Below, one piece after another: positions 22,700 to 32,267 of a DNA stretch of 46,035 bases. A program made the translations under genes and the position numbers. The notes below the pieces were generated by a model. That model did no database searches, was not told the origin of the DNA, and was given only the letters and a program-made list of their open reading frames with translations. This DNA comes from Anaerolineales bacterium (GTDB lineage Bacteria > Chloroflexota > Anaerolineae > Anaerolineales > Villigracilaceae): positions 1 to 46,035 of the forward strand of contig JADLBX010000052.1 in assembly GCA_020847435.1 (NCBI GenBank), written 5' to 3'. Within the stretch, counting starts at the first letter, position 1. Each line of letters opens with the position of its first letter.

Positions 22700-23689
22700 T
22701 CAATACTTTACTGCGCCGAAGTTGCGAAGTTTGTCAATGTGATGCGTGGCGGAGATCTGACGCACAGTGCCGGTCAGTCCGCGCACCACGAGCGAATCGG
22801 TGCTGGCGCCGTCGCCAAAGTAGCGCACGCCTTTGAGAAACTCGCCGTCGGTGATCCCCGTCGCGGCGAAGAACACATCCTCCGACGAAACGAGATCGTC
22901 CATCGTCAGAATCTTTTCAAAGTCGTAGCCAGCTTCGCGCCCACGACGGAGTTCGTCCTCGTCGCGCGCGTAGAGTTTGCCTTGAATCTCGCCGCCCATG
23001 GCGCGCAACGCGCACGCGGCAAGCACGCCTTCGGGTGTGCCGCCCACGCCGAACAACACATCCACGCCGGAGTTGGGCCAGGCGGTCATCAACGCCGCGC
23101 CCACGTCGCCGTCTGGGATTTGCCGAATGCGCGCGCCCGCCTTGCGGATTTCGGCGATCATCTCTTTGTGCCGGTCGCGGTCGAGGATGATGGTCGTCAG
23201 GTCTGCCACATCCTTGCCCTTCGCGTGAGCGATGGCGTATAAATTTTCCGTGATGGACTTCTCGATGTTGATTCTGCCCTTCGCTTCGGGTCCCACCGCG
23301 ATCTTGTTCATGTAGACGAACGGACCCGGGTCGAACATCGTGCCGCGCGGCGCGATGGCAACCGTCGCCAGCGAGTTGGAGCGGCCGAAGGCGAGCGGAC
23401 GCGTCCCGTCAATAGGGTCAACCGCCACGTCCATGTCTGGACTCGAACCGTTCCCCACCGCCTCCCCGTTGTAGAGCATCGGGGCGTTATCCTTTTCGCC
23501 CTCGCCGATGACGATCACCCCGTTCATGCTCACCGTCTGGAGGACGGTCCGCATCGCGTTGACGGCGGCGCCGTCTGCCGCTTCTTTATCGCCGCGTCCC
23601 ATGAAGCGTCCCGCCGCCATTGCCGCGGCTTCGGTAACGCGCACCAGTTCGAGCGCAAGATTTTTAGTTGGATCGCTTTTGATTTCCAT
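22700..23689 (-). CDS. glpX: Fructose-1,6-bisphosphatase, class II
   Basis: The start at 23689 (MEIKSDPT) is chosen because GGAGG lies just before it; a second ATG 15 bp upstream has none. The 329-residue enzyme shows the class II signatures GEGEKDNAPMLYNGE (metal site), DVAVDPIDGTRPLAFGRSNSLATVAI (DPxDGT lithium-sensitive phosphatase motif) and GVGGTPEGVLAACALRAMGGEIQGKL. It hydrolyses fructose 1,6-bisphosphate to fructose 6-phosphate in gluconeogenesis, and in some bacteria also sedoheptulose bisphosphate. It follows cdsA on the same strand, separated by a GTAG-CTAC element. Confidence 0.95.
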   Translation of the reverse strand: MEIKSDPTKNLALELVRVTEAAAMAAGRFMGRGDKEAADGAAVNAMRTVLQTVSMNGVIVIGEGEKDNAPMLYNGEAVGNGSSPDMDVAVDPIDGTRPLAFGRSNSLATVAIAPRGTMFDPGPFVYMNKIAVGPEAKGRINIEKSITENLYAIAHAKGKDVADLTTIILDRDRHKEMIAEIRKAGARIRQIPDGDVGAALMTAWPNSGVDVLFGVGGTPEGVLAACALRAMGGEIQGKLYARDEDELRRGREAGYDFEKILTMDDLVSSEDVFFAATGITDGEFLKGVRYFGDGASTDSLVVRGLTGTVRQISATHHIDKLRNFGAVKY

Positions 23690-23715
23690 TCGTCCTCCAT
23701 GCATTGTTTATTTGT

Positions 23716-23765
23716 GTAGGATGCGTTCTCTAACGCATCCATTGACGTTAGAGAACGTCGCCTAC
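23716..23765. repeat. 50-nt GTAG-CTAC element at the end of cdsA
   Basis: GTAGGATGCGTTCTCTAACG (23716-23735) faces CGTTAGAGAACGTCGCCTAC (23746-23765), mostly complementary. The last bases of the element contain the cdsA stop codon (TAG on the minus strand, 23764-23762). Confidence 0.75.
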
Positions 23766-24604
23766 GCGTTTAAGATGAAATATTGAATCAGAAAAAAGCC
23801 GAGCGGCGCGCCCCAAAGCCACGAATCGATGCGGTCGAGGAAGCCGCCGTGACCGGGCAGGACCTGGCTCGAATCTTTCATGCCGCTTTGACGTTTGAGC
23901 ATACTCTCGCCAAGATCGCCAAGCGGAGTCAACGCGCCGACGACAAGGCCGAACCACGCGCCTTGCGCGGGAGTGATCAGCCCGCCAAGCGGTTGCGGTC
24001 CCAGCGTGGAATACGCGTACGAGAAGAACGCGCCGACGATCACCGCGGTGAACACGCCGGCGAAGTAGCCTTCCCAACTTTTCTTCGGGCTGAGGCGCGG
24101 CGTCATCTTGTGTTTGCCGTAGACCGCTCCGATGGAATACGCGCCCGTGTCGCCCGCCCACACCAGCGGCAGGATGAGCATCAGCCACCATCCCCCGGCA
24201 GGCAGCGTTCTCAAGTCAAGCAAATAGGAACCAAGCCAGCCGATGTAGACGATGCCGGCGGCGGTGATGCAAAAATCCAGCGCGGCTTTATCGCGGCCGC
24301 GTTCAAACGCAAGCACATGGACGGTCATGGCTGCCATGATCGCAAAGACGAGAACGGGGATCGCCGCTTCGGAAAAAAAGAAGCGCGCTGTGGCAACCAA
24401 CAGCACGCCTCCGATCGTGACCCATTCATGCGGTTCGAACTCCACCGCCCGGTACATGCGCACGAATTCCCACGCGCTCCCCGCGAGGACGATGGCGATG
24501 ACGATGAAATAAAAAACTCCCCCAAAGATGATGGCTGGCAAGCCGATAACCGCCAACGCGAGCGCGGTCAGCACGCGGCTAGGCATTCGATGCCTCATAT
24601 TCAT
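23762..24604 (-). CDS. cdsA: Phosphatidate cytidylyltransferase (CDP-diglyceride synthase)
   Basis: A membrane enzyme that makes CDP-diacylglycerol from phosphatidate and CTP. About eight hydrophobic helices are visible, and the C-terminus carries the CDS signature KRQSGMKDSSQVLPGHGG followed by FLDRIDS. The frame extends to 24652, but starts at 24604, 24598 or 24586 are all possible. I give 24604 (280 residues), which overlaps the end of uppS by 26 bp. None has a strong ribosome site, so translational coupling to uppS is likely. The stop codon falls inside a GTAG-CTAC repeat, so the last residues (YFILNA) may be set by that insertion. Confidence 0.92.
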   Translation of the reverse strand: MNMRHRMPSRVLTALALAVIGLPAIIFGGVFYFIVIAIVLAGSAWEFVRMYRAVEFEPHEWVTIGGVLLVATARFFFSEAAIPVLVFAIMAAMTVHVLAFERGRDKAALDFCITAAGIVYIGWLGSYLLDLRTLPAGGWWLMLILPLVWAGDTGAYSIGAVYGKHKMTPRLSPKKSWEGYFAGVFTAVIVGAFFSYAYSTLGPQPLGGLITPAQGAWFGLVVGALTPLGDLGESMLKRQSGMKDSSQVLPGHGGFLDRIDSWLWGAPLGFFLIQYFILNA

Positions 24605-25340
24605 TGGAAGAGACTTTTCCGTAGCGGCGGTCGCGCGAGACGAAGGTTTCAAGCGCGCGGCGATATTCCTCGCGGTCGAAGTCGGGCCAATACTTCGGCG
24701 TGACGTACCATTCGGAATATGCCCCCTGCCAGATGAGAAAATTGCTCACCCGCAACTCGCCGGACGTGCGGATGATCAGGTCGGGGTCCGGCGTGCCGGC
24801 GGTGTAGAGATACCGGCTCACGAGTTCGTCGGTCACCTCTTCGGGAGGCACGCCGTCTTTCATGATATTTTGGATTGCGTTGACGATCTCATCGCGCCCG
24901 CCGTAATTGAACGCGACGTTCAACACGAGGCGCTCGTTGTGTTTCGTCAACTCGATGGCTTCGAGGACTTTTTCCTGCAAGTTCGGCGCAAGTCTTTCCA
25001 GCCGCCCGATGTGACGCAACTGCACGCCTTCTTTATTAAGTTCGGCAAGTTCGCGGTCAATCACATCTTCGAGGATGAACATCAACCCCTGCACTTCCTC
25101 GGGCGGGCGTCCCCAATTCTCCGTCGAGAAGGCGTAGATCGTGAGATATTTGACGCCAAACTCCACCGAAGCGCGGATGACGCGCCGTAAATTTTCCGTC
25201 CCCGCTTTATGACCCGCCAAGCGCGGCAAGCCGCGCGAAAGCGCCCAGCGTCCGTTGCCGTCCATGATCATGGCGACATGACGCGGGGTTTTATCGAGCG
25301 GAAGGTTGGGAGGGGAATCAGTCATTGGATCATCTGTCAT
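24579..25340 (-). CDS. uppS: Isoprenyl (undecaprenyl) diphosphate synthase
   Basis: A cis-prenyltransferase of 253 residues. The catalytic aspartate lies in AMIMDGNGRWA, followed by RGLPRLAGHKAG, YLTIYAFSTENWGRP, LNVAFNYGGRDEI, and the C-terminal substrate loop DLIIRTSGELRVSNFLIWQ with SEWYVTPKYWPDF. It builds the lipid carrier for cell-wall and glycan synthesis. The first ATG (25340) lies in a GTCATTACGAGGAGCG-type dispersed repeat; a start at 25325 (MTDSPPN) is equally plausible. It is co-directional with frr upstream and overlaps cdsA downstream. Confidence 0.95.
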   Translation of the reverse strand: MTDDPMTDSPPNLPLDKTPRHVAMIMDGNGRWALSRGLPRLAGHKAGTENLRRVIRASVEFGVKYLTIYAFSTENWGRPPEEVQGLMFILEDVIDRELAELNKEGVQLRHIGRLERLAPNLQEKVLEAIELTKHNERLVLNVAFNYGGRDEIVNAIQNIMKDGVPPEEVTDELVSRYLYTAGTPDPDLIIRTSGELRVSNFLIWQGAYSEWYVTPKYWPDFDREEYRRALETFVSRDRRYGKVSSNEYEASNA

Positions 25341-25379
25341 TACGAGGAGCGCAGCGATGAAGCGACGTTCGCAATGGCA
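25336..25379. repeat. GTCATTACGAGGAGCG-type dispersed repeat between frr and uppS
   Basis: The stretch starts GTCATTACGAGGAGCGCAGC and ends near GTTCGCAATGGCA, fitting the imperfect inverted form (GTCATTnCGA ... TCGCAATG) of a repeat seen in many environmental genomes. It supplies the first in-frame ATG of uppS. A related element (ATGTCATTCTGAGC...) is inserted in the heparinase-like gene at 43321-43393. Confidence 0.55.
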
Positions 25380-25381
25380 TT

Positions 25382-25939
25382 TTAGACTTCCATGATCTCG
25401 GCTTCTTTGGTCTTGCCCTGCGCGGCGACCTCTTCGACGTATTTGTCGGTCAGTTTTTGCAGTTCTTCCTCGCCGCGTTCGAGGTCGTCTTCCGAGATCA
25501 ATTTTTCCTTTTCGAAGTCGCGCAGATCGTTGTGCGCGTCGCGGCGGATGTTGCGGACGGCGATGCGCGTTTCTTCGAGGCGGTGATGGACATGCTTCAC
25601 CAGGTCGCGGCGGCGTTCCTCGTTCAACGGCGGCAGGTTGAGGTGGATGACCTTGCCGTCGCTGTTGGGGTTCAGTCCCAACTCGGAGGCTTGAATCGCT
25701 TTTTCGATGGCTTTCAACGTGGAGGCGTCGAATGGCTTGATCATCAACGTGCGCGGTTCGGGAACGCTGATCGAAGCCAATTGCAAGAGCGGCGTCGGCG
25801 TCCCGTAATATTCAACGGGCAGTTTTTCAACCAGCCCCGGGCTTGCGCGCCCGGTGCGAACGGCGCCGAGGTCGTCGTGCAAGACCTGCATGGCGCTACG
25901 CATTCGATGTTCGGCATCTGTAAGGATGTCTTTTATCAC
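25382..25939 (-). CDS. frr: Ribosome recycling factor
   Basis: A GTG start at 25939 is preferred over the ATG at 25987: AAGGAG lies seven bases before it, the family begins at VIKDILTDAEHRM, and it gives 185 residues, the standard length. Landmarks are LGAVRTGRASPGLVEKLPVEYYG, PLLQLASISVPEPRTLMIKPFD and NLPPLNEERRRDLVKHVH. It splits the post-termination ribosome together with EF-G. It lies in the conserved order pyrH-frr-uppS-cdsA. The short N-terminal extension in the longer frame (MVYPCCGTN) has no counterpart in the family. Confidence 0.96.
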   Translation of the reverse strand: MIKDILTDAEHRMRSAMQVLHDDLGAVRTGRASPGLVEKLPVEYYGTPTPLLQLASISVPEPRTLMIKPFDASTLKAIEKAIQASELGLNPNSDGKVIHLNLPPLNEERRRDLVKHVHHRLEETRIAVRNIRRDAHNDLRDFEKEKLISEDDLERGEEELQKLTDKYVEEVAAQGKTKEAEIMEV

Positions 25940-26048
25940 CACAGTCTCCTTGATTGTGAAATTGGTTCCGCAACAAGGATACACCAAAATTTCAAAATTC
26001 GCTATGCGGACGACGCCCTATGAGAGGTTTTGAAAATACTTGAGAGGC

Positions 26049-26774
<726 letters not shown>

Positions 26775-26866
26775 TTAATTCTCGTCTTGCCGCAGAGATC
26801 GCAGAGTCTGTGAGAAAAGTCTTGTTTTCTCTACGCGCTCGGCGGCGCTGATCTTTCGAAGAGTAT

Positions 26867-26897
26867 AAAAATGACCAACCGTCTGGTTGGTCATTTT
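26867..26897 (-). terminator. Terminator after tsf
   Basis: AAAATGACCAACC (26868-26880) and GGTTGGTCATTTT (26885-26897) are perfectly complementary with a 4-nt loop. On the minus strand the stem ends in TTTTT. It starts five bases after the tsf stop codon and separates rpsB-tsf from pyrH. Confidence 0.9.
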
Positions 26898-26901
26898 ACT
26901 T

Positions 26902-27507
26902 TTAATTGTTCAAACTCTCGCCCAACTCCCAGCGCTGGAAGCGGCGCACGATCACGTTTTCACCGATGGCGGCGACCGTTTGCAAAATCAACTTTTCCAC
27001 GGTGATCGTCTCATCGCGGATGTACGCCTGCCGCGAAAGCACAACTTCATCTTTGAATTTTTCGAGCCGCCCCTGCACGATCTTTTCGAGGATGTTATCC
27101 GGCTTCCCTTCTTCTTTCGCGCGGATGCGGGCGATCTCCGCTTCGTGCTCCAAAACGGCGGCGGGAATTTCCTCCACCTTGAGGTAACGCGGCGCCGACG
27201 CGGCGATCTGCAACGCCAGTTCGTGCGCCAGTTCGCGGAACTTATCCGAGCGCGCCACAAAATCCGTTTCGCAGTTCACTTCCACCATCACGCCCACGCG
27301 TCCGCCGCCGTGCGAGTACAACTCGACAATCCCCTGTGAGGCTTCGCGGTCGGCGCGTTTGGCGGCGGTTGCCATGCCCTTCTCGCGCAACCAGTCCACC
27401 GCCTTTTGATAATCGCCGCCCGCTTCCTCGAGCGCTTTGCGGCAATCCATCATGCCCGCATTGGTCGCGGCGCGCAATTCCTTGATCATGTCTTTCGTGA
27501 TTTCCAT
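26902..27507 (-). CDS. tsf: Translation elongation factor Ts
   Basis: A 201-residue EF-Ts. It shows IKELRAATNAGMMDCRKALEEAGGD (UBA-like N-domain and first signature), REKGMATAAKRADREASQG and VEVNCETDFVARSDKFRELAHEL (second signature). It is short, as in many bacteria, with a single reduced core domain. It exchanges GDP for GTP on EF-Tu. The gene starts 5 bp after rpsB; the ribosome site overlaps the rpsB stop codon. Confidence 0.97.
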   Translation of the reverse strand: MEITKDMIKELRAATNAGMMDCRKALEEAGGDYQKAVDWLREKGMATAAKRADREASQGIVELYSHGGGRVGVMVEVNCETDFVARSDKFRELAHELALQIAASAPRYLKVEEIPAAVLEHEAEIARIRAKEEGKPDNILEKIVQGRLEKFKDEVVLSRQAYIRDETITVEKLILQTVAAIGENVIVRRFQRWELGESLNN

Positions 27508-27512
27508 GTTCC

Positions 27513-28445
27513 CTATTCTCCCGCTTCTGCAGGGGCTTCTTCAGCCGCTTTCGGGGCTGCAGCCTCTTTCGCAACTTCAGGCGCGGCTTCCTCAACCGTC
27601 GGTTGGCGGGAGGCGCTCATCTTTGCCAGCGTGGCTTCGCCAAGCAGGGCATCATCGCCAAGTTCCTCGTCGGTTTCCACAACCTTCGGAGCCTTGCGTG
27701 AAGATCGCTCAGATTTAGCCTTCGTCTCCTCGGCAGGCAGCGCCTCCGAGTCATCCTCCTTGCGCGCGGCTTTCCCTTCAAGCACCGCATCGGCAACCTT
27801 CGCCACCAACAACTTGATGGCGCGGATCGCGTCGTCGTTCGAGGGGATCACGTAATCAATGTCTTGCGGGTTGCAATTCGTATCCACCATCGCGACGATG
27901 GGAATGCCGAGCAGGTTCGCCTCATGCACCGCCGAATCCTCGCGCCCCACGTCAATGATGAAGAGCAGGTCCGGGCGGCGCTTCATCGAGCGGATGCCCG
28001 AAAAGCGCGTCGTCAAACGGACGATCTCGCGTTCGATCAGCAAGCCTTCCTTCTTCGTCAGACGCTCGAGTTCGCCGGTATCGCGCATCTTCTCGAGGCG
28101 CTCGAATTCCTGAATGCGGTCGTGCATCGTTGTCCAGTTGGTGAGGATGCCGCCCATCCAACGCTCGGTCACGAAGGGCATACCGCAACGCGCGGCTTCC
28201 TCCGCCACCGTTTCCTGCGCCTGCCGCTTCGTGCCGACGAACAAAACCGTGCCGCCATTGGCGACCGTCTCGCGGATCACATTGTATGCCTGATTCAACA
28301 ACTTGGACGTCTGTTGCAGGTCAATAATGTGAATGCCGTTGCGCTCCGTAAAAATAAACGGCTTCATGCGCGGGTCCCACTTGTTCGTGCGATGTCCAAA
28401 ATGGACGCCGCTCTCAAGCAGGGCTTTCATTGAAATAACTGCCAT
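27513..28445 (-). CDS. rpsB: 30S ribosomal protein S2 with extended acidic C-terminus
   Basis: A 310-residue S2. The conserved core (about 1-232) includes [78 protein letters not shown] and [19 protein letters not shown]. The remaining 78 residues form a low-complexity tail rich in Glu, Ala and Lys, ending EAPAEAGE, which is not part of the ribosomal fold. AGGAG precedes the ATG. A 125-nt leader with four hairpins lies upstream, suggesting autoregulation. Co-transcribed with tsf. Confidence 0.97.
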   Translation of the reverse strand: MAVISMKALLESGVHFGHRTNKWDPRMKPFIFTERNGIHIIDLQQTSKLLNQAYNVIRETVANGGTVLFVGTKRQAQETVAEEAARCGMPFVTERWMGGILTNWTTMHDRIQEFERLEKMRDTGELERLTKKEGLLIEREIVRLTTRFSGIRSMKRRPDLLFIIDVGREDSAVHEANLLGIPIVAMVDTNCNPQDIDYVIPSNDDAIRAIKLLVAKVADAVLEGKAARKEDDSEALPAEETKAKSERSSRKAPKVVETDEELGDDALLGEATLAKMSASRQPTVEEAAPEVAKEAAAPKAAEEAPAEAGE

Positions 28446-28460
28446 GGTTCTCCTAACGTC

Positions 28461-28574
28461 TCTGCCGCATGGGGCAGAAAAAGTTTAGCGGGGTTTGATG
28501 ACCCGCTCAGGGACGCTCGATGCCCGTCCCAGGCAAGATAGCGCTCCCAAACCTTAGGGAGCGGCGGGATTATA
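28461..28574 (-). promoter_or_regulatory. Structured rpsB leader: promoter -10 and four consecutive hairpins
   Basis: On the minus strand TATAAT (28574-28569) is followed by four stems: CGCTCCC/GGGAGCG (28563-28542), GGGACG/CGTCCC (28530-28510), AGCGGG/CCCGCT (28507-28487) and TCTGCC/GGCAGA (28478-28461). The ribosome site and ATG of rpsB come next. The -35 is poor. Regular hairpins of this kind fit an autoregulatory ribosomal-protein leader, though I cannot match it to a named motif. Confidence 0.5.
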
Positions 28575-28633
28575 ACACAGGATTTAACGGAAACCCCGCT
28601 TCTTTTTCGACGGGGAAACTGGTCGCCCTCGTT

Positions 28634-28675
28634 AAATGTGCCATCGGGGCAGGCTTTCACCCCGATGGCACATTT
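28634..28675. repeat. Perfect 16-bp hairpin between dnaA and rpsB
   Basis: AAATGTGCCATCGGGG (28634-28649) and CCCCGATGGCACATTT (28660-28675) pair exactly around a 10-nt loop. It is placed as a dnaA terminator would be, but only three T follow on that strand. Confidence 0.7.
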
Positions 28676-28702
28676 CCGCAATTTAGCTTGGTCGAACCGA
28701 TC

Positions 28703-30049
28703 TCAAACCACCACCCCCTGACCGTACAATTGTTGTTTAACGCTCACCACGCGTTTTCGGAGGTCCGTCTTCGTTTCGATCTCGCCTGAAATTTTTTCAA
28801 TGGCATACATCACCGTTGTGTGGTCGCGTCCGCCGAGCGCGTCGCCGATCTGCGGCAGAGACGAGTCCGTCTCTTTTCGCAACAGATACATTGCCACTTG
28901 TCTCGGCTGGGCAACCTTGCGCGACCGGTCACGCCCGAGCATGGCATCCACCGAAACCTGCCATTCCTTCGCCACCAACTCGATCACCTTGGCGGGGACA
29001 ATATCGCCGCGCTGAGGCAACAAATCTGCCAGCGCGGCTTCCACCAGATTCGGCGCAAGCGGTGCGCCGCTTAAATCCGCAAAGGCAATGACGCGGTTCA
29101 ACGCGCCCTCCAACTCGCGGATGTTGGACTGCACGCGCCGCGCGATGCTTTCGAGGATGTCATCCGAAACCTGCCGCCCCGTCCGTTCCGCTTTCGAGCG
29201 GAGGATGGCGAGCCGCGTCTCCAAATCGGGCGGCTGGATATCCGCCGTGAGTCCCCATTCGAACCGGGAGCGGAGGCGTTCTTCCAGCGTGACGAGCGAC
29301 TTGGGCGGGCGATCCGACGAGACAATGATCTGCTTATCCTGCCCGTGCAAGGTGTTGAAAGTGTGGAAAAATTCTTCCTGCGTGGATTCTTTACCGGCAA
29401 TAAACTGGATGTCGTCAATCAACAGCACGTCAATCGAGCGATATTTCTCACGGAACGCCTGCGTGGTGTGCGTGCGGATGGCGGTGATCATATCGTTGGT
29501 GAATTCTTCGGAGGAAACATACAGCACGCTCAGCCCGCGCGTGTGACAAGCGTTGCCGATGGCGTGAAGCAAGTGAGTTTTGCCAAGCCCAACTCCCCCA
29601 TAGAGGAACAGCGGGTTGTAGGCGCGGGCGGGTTTCTCTGCCACCGCAAGGCAGGCGGCATGAGCAAGCCGATTACCGGAGCCAACCACAAAGTTTTCGA
29701 AGATATAACGCGGGTTCAGCGTCGAATTGCGCGGAGACGGCTCGGAAGCCGAGGCAGTCTCCACCGGGGAAAGATGCGGTTCGTCCGTTTCCGTTTCTTT
29801 TTCATTGCCGTATACGACAAAACTGACAGCCACGCTCCCATTCAAAAGACTGCCGAGCAGGCGGTTGACCGTGTTAGCGAGGCGGTTTTCAAGCCAATCG
29901 CGGGCATAGGCATTACGGACGCCGATGGTCAACATTCCGTTGTGAAAGGAAACGGGCTTTGTATCGCGCACCCACGTATCAAAAGATGCACGGGGCATTT
30001 CCATCTGTAGTTGTCCGAGCACGGATTGCCATGCCTGTTCTGCGTTCAT
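28703..30049 (-). CDS. dnaA: Chromosomal replication initiator protein DnaA
   Basis: A 448-residue DnaA of normal length. Domain I is at 1-80 (AWQSVLGQLQMEMPRASFDTW), a short variable domain II at about 81-110, and the AAA+ domain III from NPRYIFENF. Walker A is GGVGLGKTH (151-159), Walker B is VLLIDDIQF, and sensor and arginine-finger regions follow (RLRSRFEWGLT). Domain IV has the DnaA-box-binding signature GGRDHTTVMYA and VAQPRQVAMYLLRKETDSSL. It binds DnaA boxes and opens the origin. The 470-bp gap upstream carries a consensus DnaA box. Confidence 0.97.
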   Translation of the reverse strand: MNAEQAWQSVLGQLQMEMPRASFDTWVRDTKPVSFHNGMLTIGVRNAYARDWLENRLANTVNRLLGSLLNGSVAVSFVVYGNEKETETDEPHLSPVETASASEPSPRNSTLNPRYIFENFVVGSGNRLAHAACLAVAEKPARAYNPLFLYGGVGLGKTHLLHAIGNACHTRGLSVLYVSSEEFTNDMITAIRTHTTQAFREKYRSIDVLLIDDIQFIAGKESTQEEFFHTFNTLHGQDKQIIVSSDRPPKSLVTLEERLRSRFEWGLTADIQPPDLETRLAILRSKAERTGRQVSDDILESIARRVQSNIRELEGALNRVIAFADLSGAPLAPNLVEAALADLLPQRGDIVPAKVIELVAKEWQVSVDAMLGRDRSRKVAQPRQVAMYLLRKETDSSLPQIGDALGGRDHTTVMYAIEKISGEIETKTDLRKRVVSVKQQLYGQGVVV

Positions 30050-30519
30050 TGTTGCTCCTCAACGACCGTGATTAACAATGTGAAACTAATCCGCCTGGTC
30101 GGCGGTTTCTTTCACATGTATTTTGTTGTAATTCAGAGACTTTCAGGGATTGCCAGATGCGATTCGATCGCCACATCCATATCTCAGCGTGTTGACATTC
30201 TAGCATAACTATCGAAAAGTACAACACGCAAAGCCTACGATACGGTTAAAACATTTGTTTTTTTAAGGTCGCTCAATGTTAAAAAGTTCGTGGGTAGAGC
30301 CGCAAAAGAATTTTCTTAGGTAGAACACACGTTTCAGCCACGCACACTCCACAGGGTTATCCACACCCCCATATATGGGGCTGATTCAGTTTTTCAGCCG
30401 TTACCGCACAAATTTAGCGCCGCGTTGTTAAAGAACGCGCGTTGCAACCAATTTCACAGACGCAGAATGAGACGCAAAATTTTGAGATTCAACGTTAAAG
30501 AAAAAACGATTCGTTCGAT
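30050..30519. other. Gene-free region upstream of dnaA, candidate replication origin
   Basis: The 470 bp between dnaA and the histidine kinase gene hold one perfect DnaA box (TTATCCACA, 30357-30365), a nearby 8-nt hairpin CCCCATATATGGGG (30367-30380) and several A/T-rich runs (30243-30290). I find no second consensus box by eye. The location next to dnaA supports an oriC, but with a single clear box it may also be only the autoregulated dnaA promoter. Confidence 0.4.
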
Positions 30520-32196
30520 TCAAGCGCGTGTATGCCGCGGGACCCATGCTAAAACGGTCGTTCCCTCATTCACATGCGATGAAATTTCCACATCGCCGCC
30601 CGCCGAACGGGCGCGCGTCTGCATGTTGGCAAGCCCATGACCGAGATTGGCGTTCAACGAATCCATCGGGAAGCCTTTACCGTCGTCGGTGATCTCCATT
30701 AATACGCGTTCATCCGTCACCCAGATGGCAATCTGCACCTTTTTTGCCTTGGCGTGCTTTGCCGCGTTTGCCAACGCCTCCTGGCAAATGTGAAATAAGG
30801 TCAAAACGCGGGTTTGCGAAAGGTTGCTCAAGTCGAAATCGGGCTCGGTCAGTTTCACTTCGGCAAACGTATTGGCGCGAAACTCAGCGATCAGGCGTTT
30901 GATGCCGCTCATCAAGCCTTCATTGCCAAGTTGACGCGGTCGCAGGTCAAGGATATACGACCGCAGGTCGCGAATCGTCTGGTTTAACCCGTTGATCGCA
31001 TGCTGTACGCGTTCTTTTGCCTCTTGCGGATCGTCGTCCATGGTGTGGAACGCGCTCTCAAGCGACAACCCAACGCCATAAATGGATTGGATGATCCCGT
31101 CGTGCAGGTCCATGCCGATGCGGTCACGCTCCTCCAAAATGGCAAGACGGCGGGCATTGGTGTGCAGTCGTGAATTTTCGATCGCCAAACCTGCCCAGTT
31201 CCCCACTGCCGCCATCATTTCCACGTTACGATCGTCAAATGGATCGTCCCGGACCGTCGCGACGCTCATAACGCCCATGAGCATATCGCCCGAAAGCATG
31301 GGGATGCACGCCATTTGCCTAAATCCCGCCTTGACGACCGCCTCCCGCAGGAACTGCGCGTCATTCGCAAGCTCCGCGCTGAGCAAGGGTTTGCGCGTCT
31401 CAGCCACCTTGCCGATATACCCGTCGCCAATCTTGAAACGATCCCTCATCCAGAAGGCCTGGGCGGCTTCGCCGCGATGCAGCACCAACCGCAACGATTC
31501 ACGATCCTCCTCTAATAGGAAGATCTCGCCCGCTTCCACTTTCATATAATTCATCACCAGCGCCAGCGTTTGGTTTAGGATTTCGTCGAGTTCCAGGCTT
31601 GAGGTGAGGGTGGAGGCAATGTTGTTGAGAAATTCCATATCCACGGTGCGACGCGTCAGGGCAATATCCCGTTCGCGCATTTGCTCATACAAACGCGCGT
31701 TGGAGATGGCGGTGGCGGCATACGCCGCGAGCATTTGGATGATTTTCTCGTCGTCGGCAGTGAACTCGCTGGCGCTATTCTTGTCGGTGAGATAGATCTG
31801 CCCCAATTGCATCTCACCCGTGCGGATCGGAACGCCCAGAAACGATTTCATGTGCGGATGATGCGGCGGAAAACCGACCGAAAGCCGATGGTCGCTGATA
31901 TCCGCAACCCGCAACGGTTCTTTTGCGTTCATGAGCGCGCCGATCAACCCGCGCCCAACCGGCGGATGAGGGATGCGTTTGGTTTGTTCTTCGCTCATCC
32001 CGACGGTAATCAGTTTTTCCAGATCGCCTTTCGCGGTCAACACACCGAGCGCGGCATAACGCGCGTCCGCCTGTTGGCTAGCCAGAGTCACGATCCGTTC
32101 GAGCAAAGTATCCAATGAAAAGTCTTTAAACAACTCCAAGCTGGCGTTGTGCAAAGCGATCAAGCGTTCTTCCAATTGTTCACGAGTTAGCAACAT
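30520..32196 (-). CDS. GAF-domain sensor histidine kinase (NarL-type, HisKA_3)
   Basis: The start at 32196 (MLLTREQLEER) is preferred; the frame is open to 32250 without a better ribosome site. The 558-residue protein has no membrane segment. Two GAF domains (about 20-175 and 195-345) are separated by a short coiled coil. The dimerisation/phosphoacceptor helix follows with EERDRIGMDLHDGIIQSIYGVGLSLE (His in LHDG), then the ATPase domain with HICQEALANAAKHAKAK (N box), EITDDGKGF (G1) and GHGLANMQTRA (G2). It should sense a cytoplasmic signal and phosphorylate a LuxR-type regulator, but no response regulator gene is nearby. It is divergent from the HMG-CoA reductase gene. Confidence 0.92.
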   Translation of the reverse strand: MLLTREQLEERLIALHNASLELFKDFSLDTLLERIVTLASQQADARYAALGVLTAKGDLEKLITVGMSEEQTKRIPHPPVGRGLIGALMNAKEPLRVADISDHRLSVGFPPHHPHMKSFLGVPIRTGEMQLGQIYLTDKNSASEFTADDEKIIQMLAAYAATAISNARLYEQMRERDIALTRRTVDMEFLNNIASTLTSSLELDEILNQTLALVMNYMKVEAGEIFLLEEDRESLRLVLHRGEAAQAFWMRDRFKIGDGYIGKVAETRKPLLSAELANDAQFLREAVVKAGFRQMACIPMLSGDMLMGVMSVATVRDDPFDDRNVEMMAAVGNWAGLAIENSRLHTNARRLAILEERDRIGMDLHDGIIQSIYGVGLSLESAFHTMDDDPQEAKERVQHAINGLNQTIRDLRSYILDLRPRQLGNEGLMSGIKRLIAEFRANTFAEVKLTEPDFDLSNLSQTRVLTLFHICQEALANAAKHAKAKKVQIAIWVTDERVLMEITDDGKGFPMDSLNANLGHGLANMQTRARSAGGDVEISSHVNEGTTVLAWVPRHTRA

Positions 32197-32267
32197 GGCG
32201 CGAATTATCCCATAAAACATGATAGATTTTGGCAGAAATCGAGCATACAATCACGAGCATAAAAATC

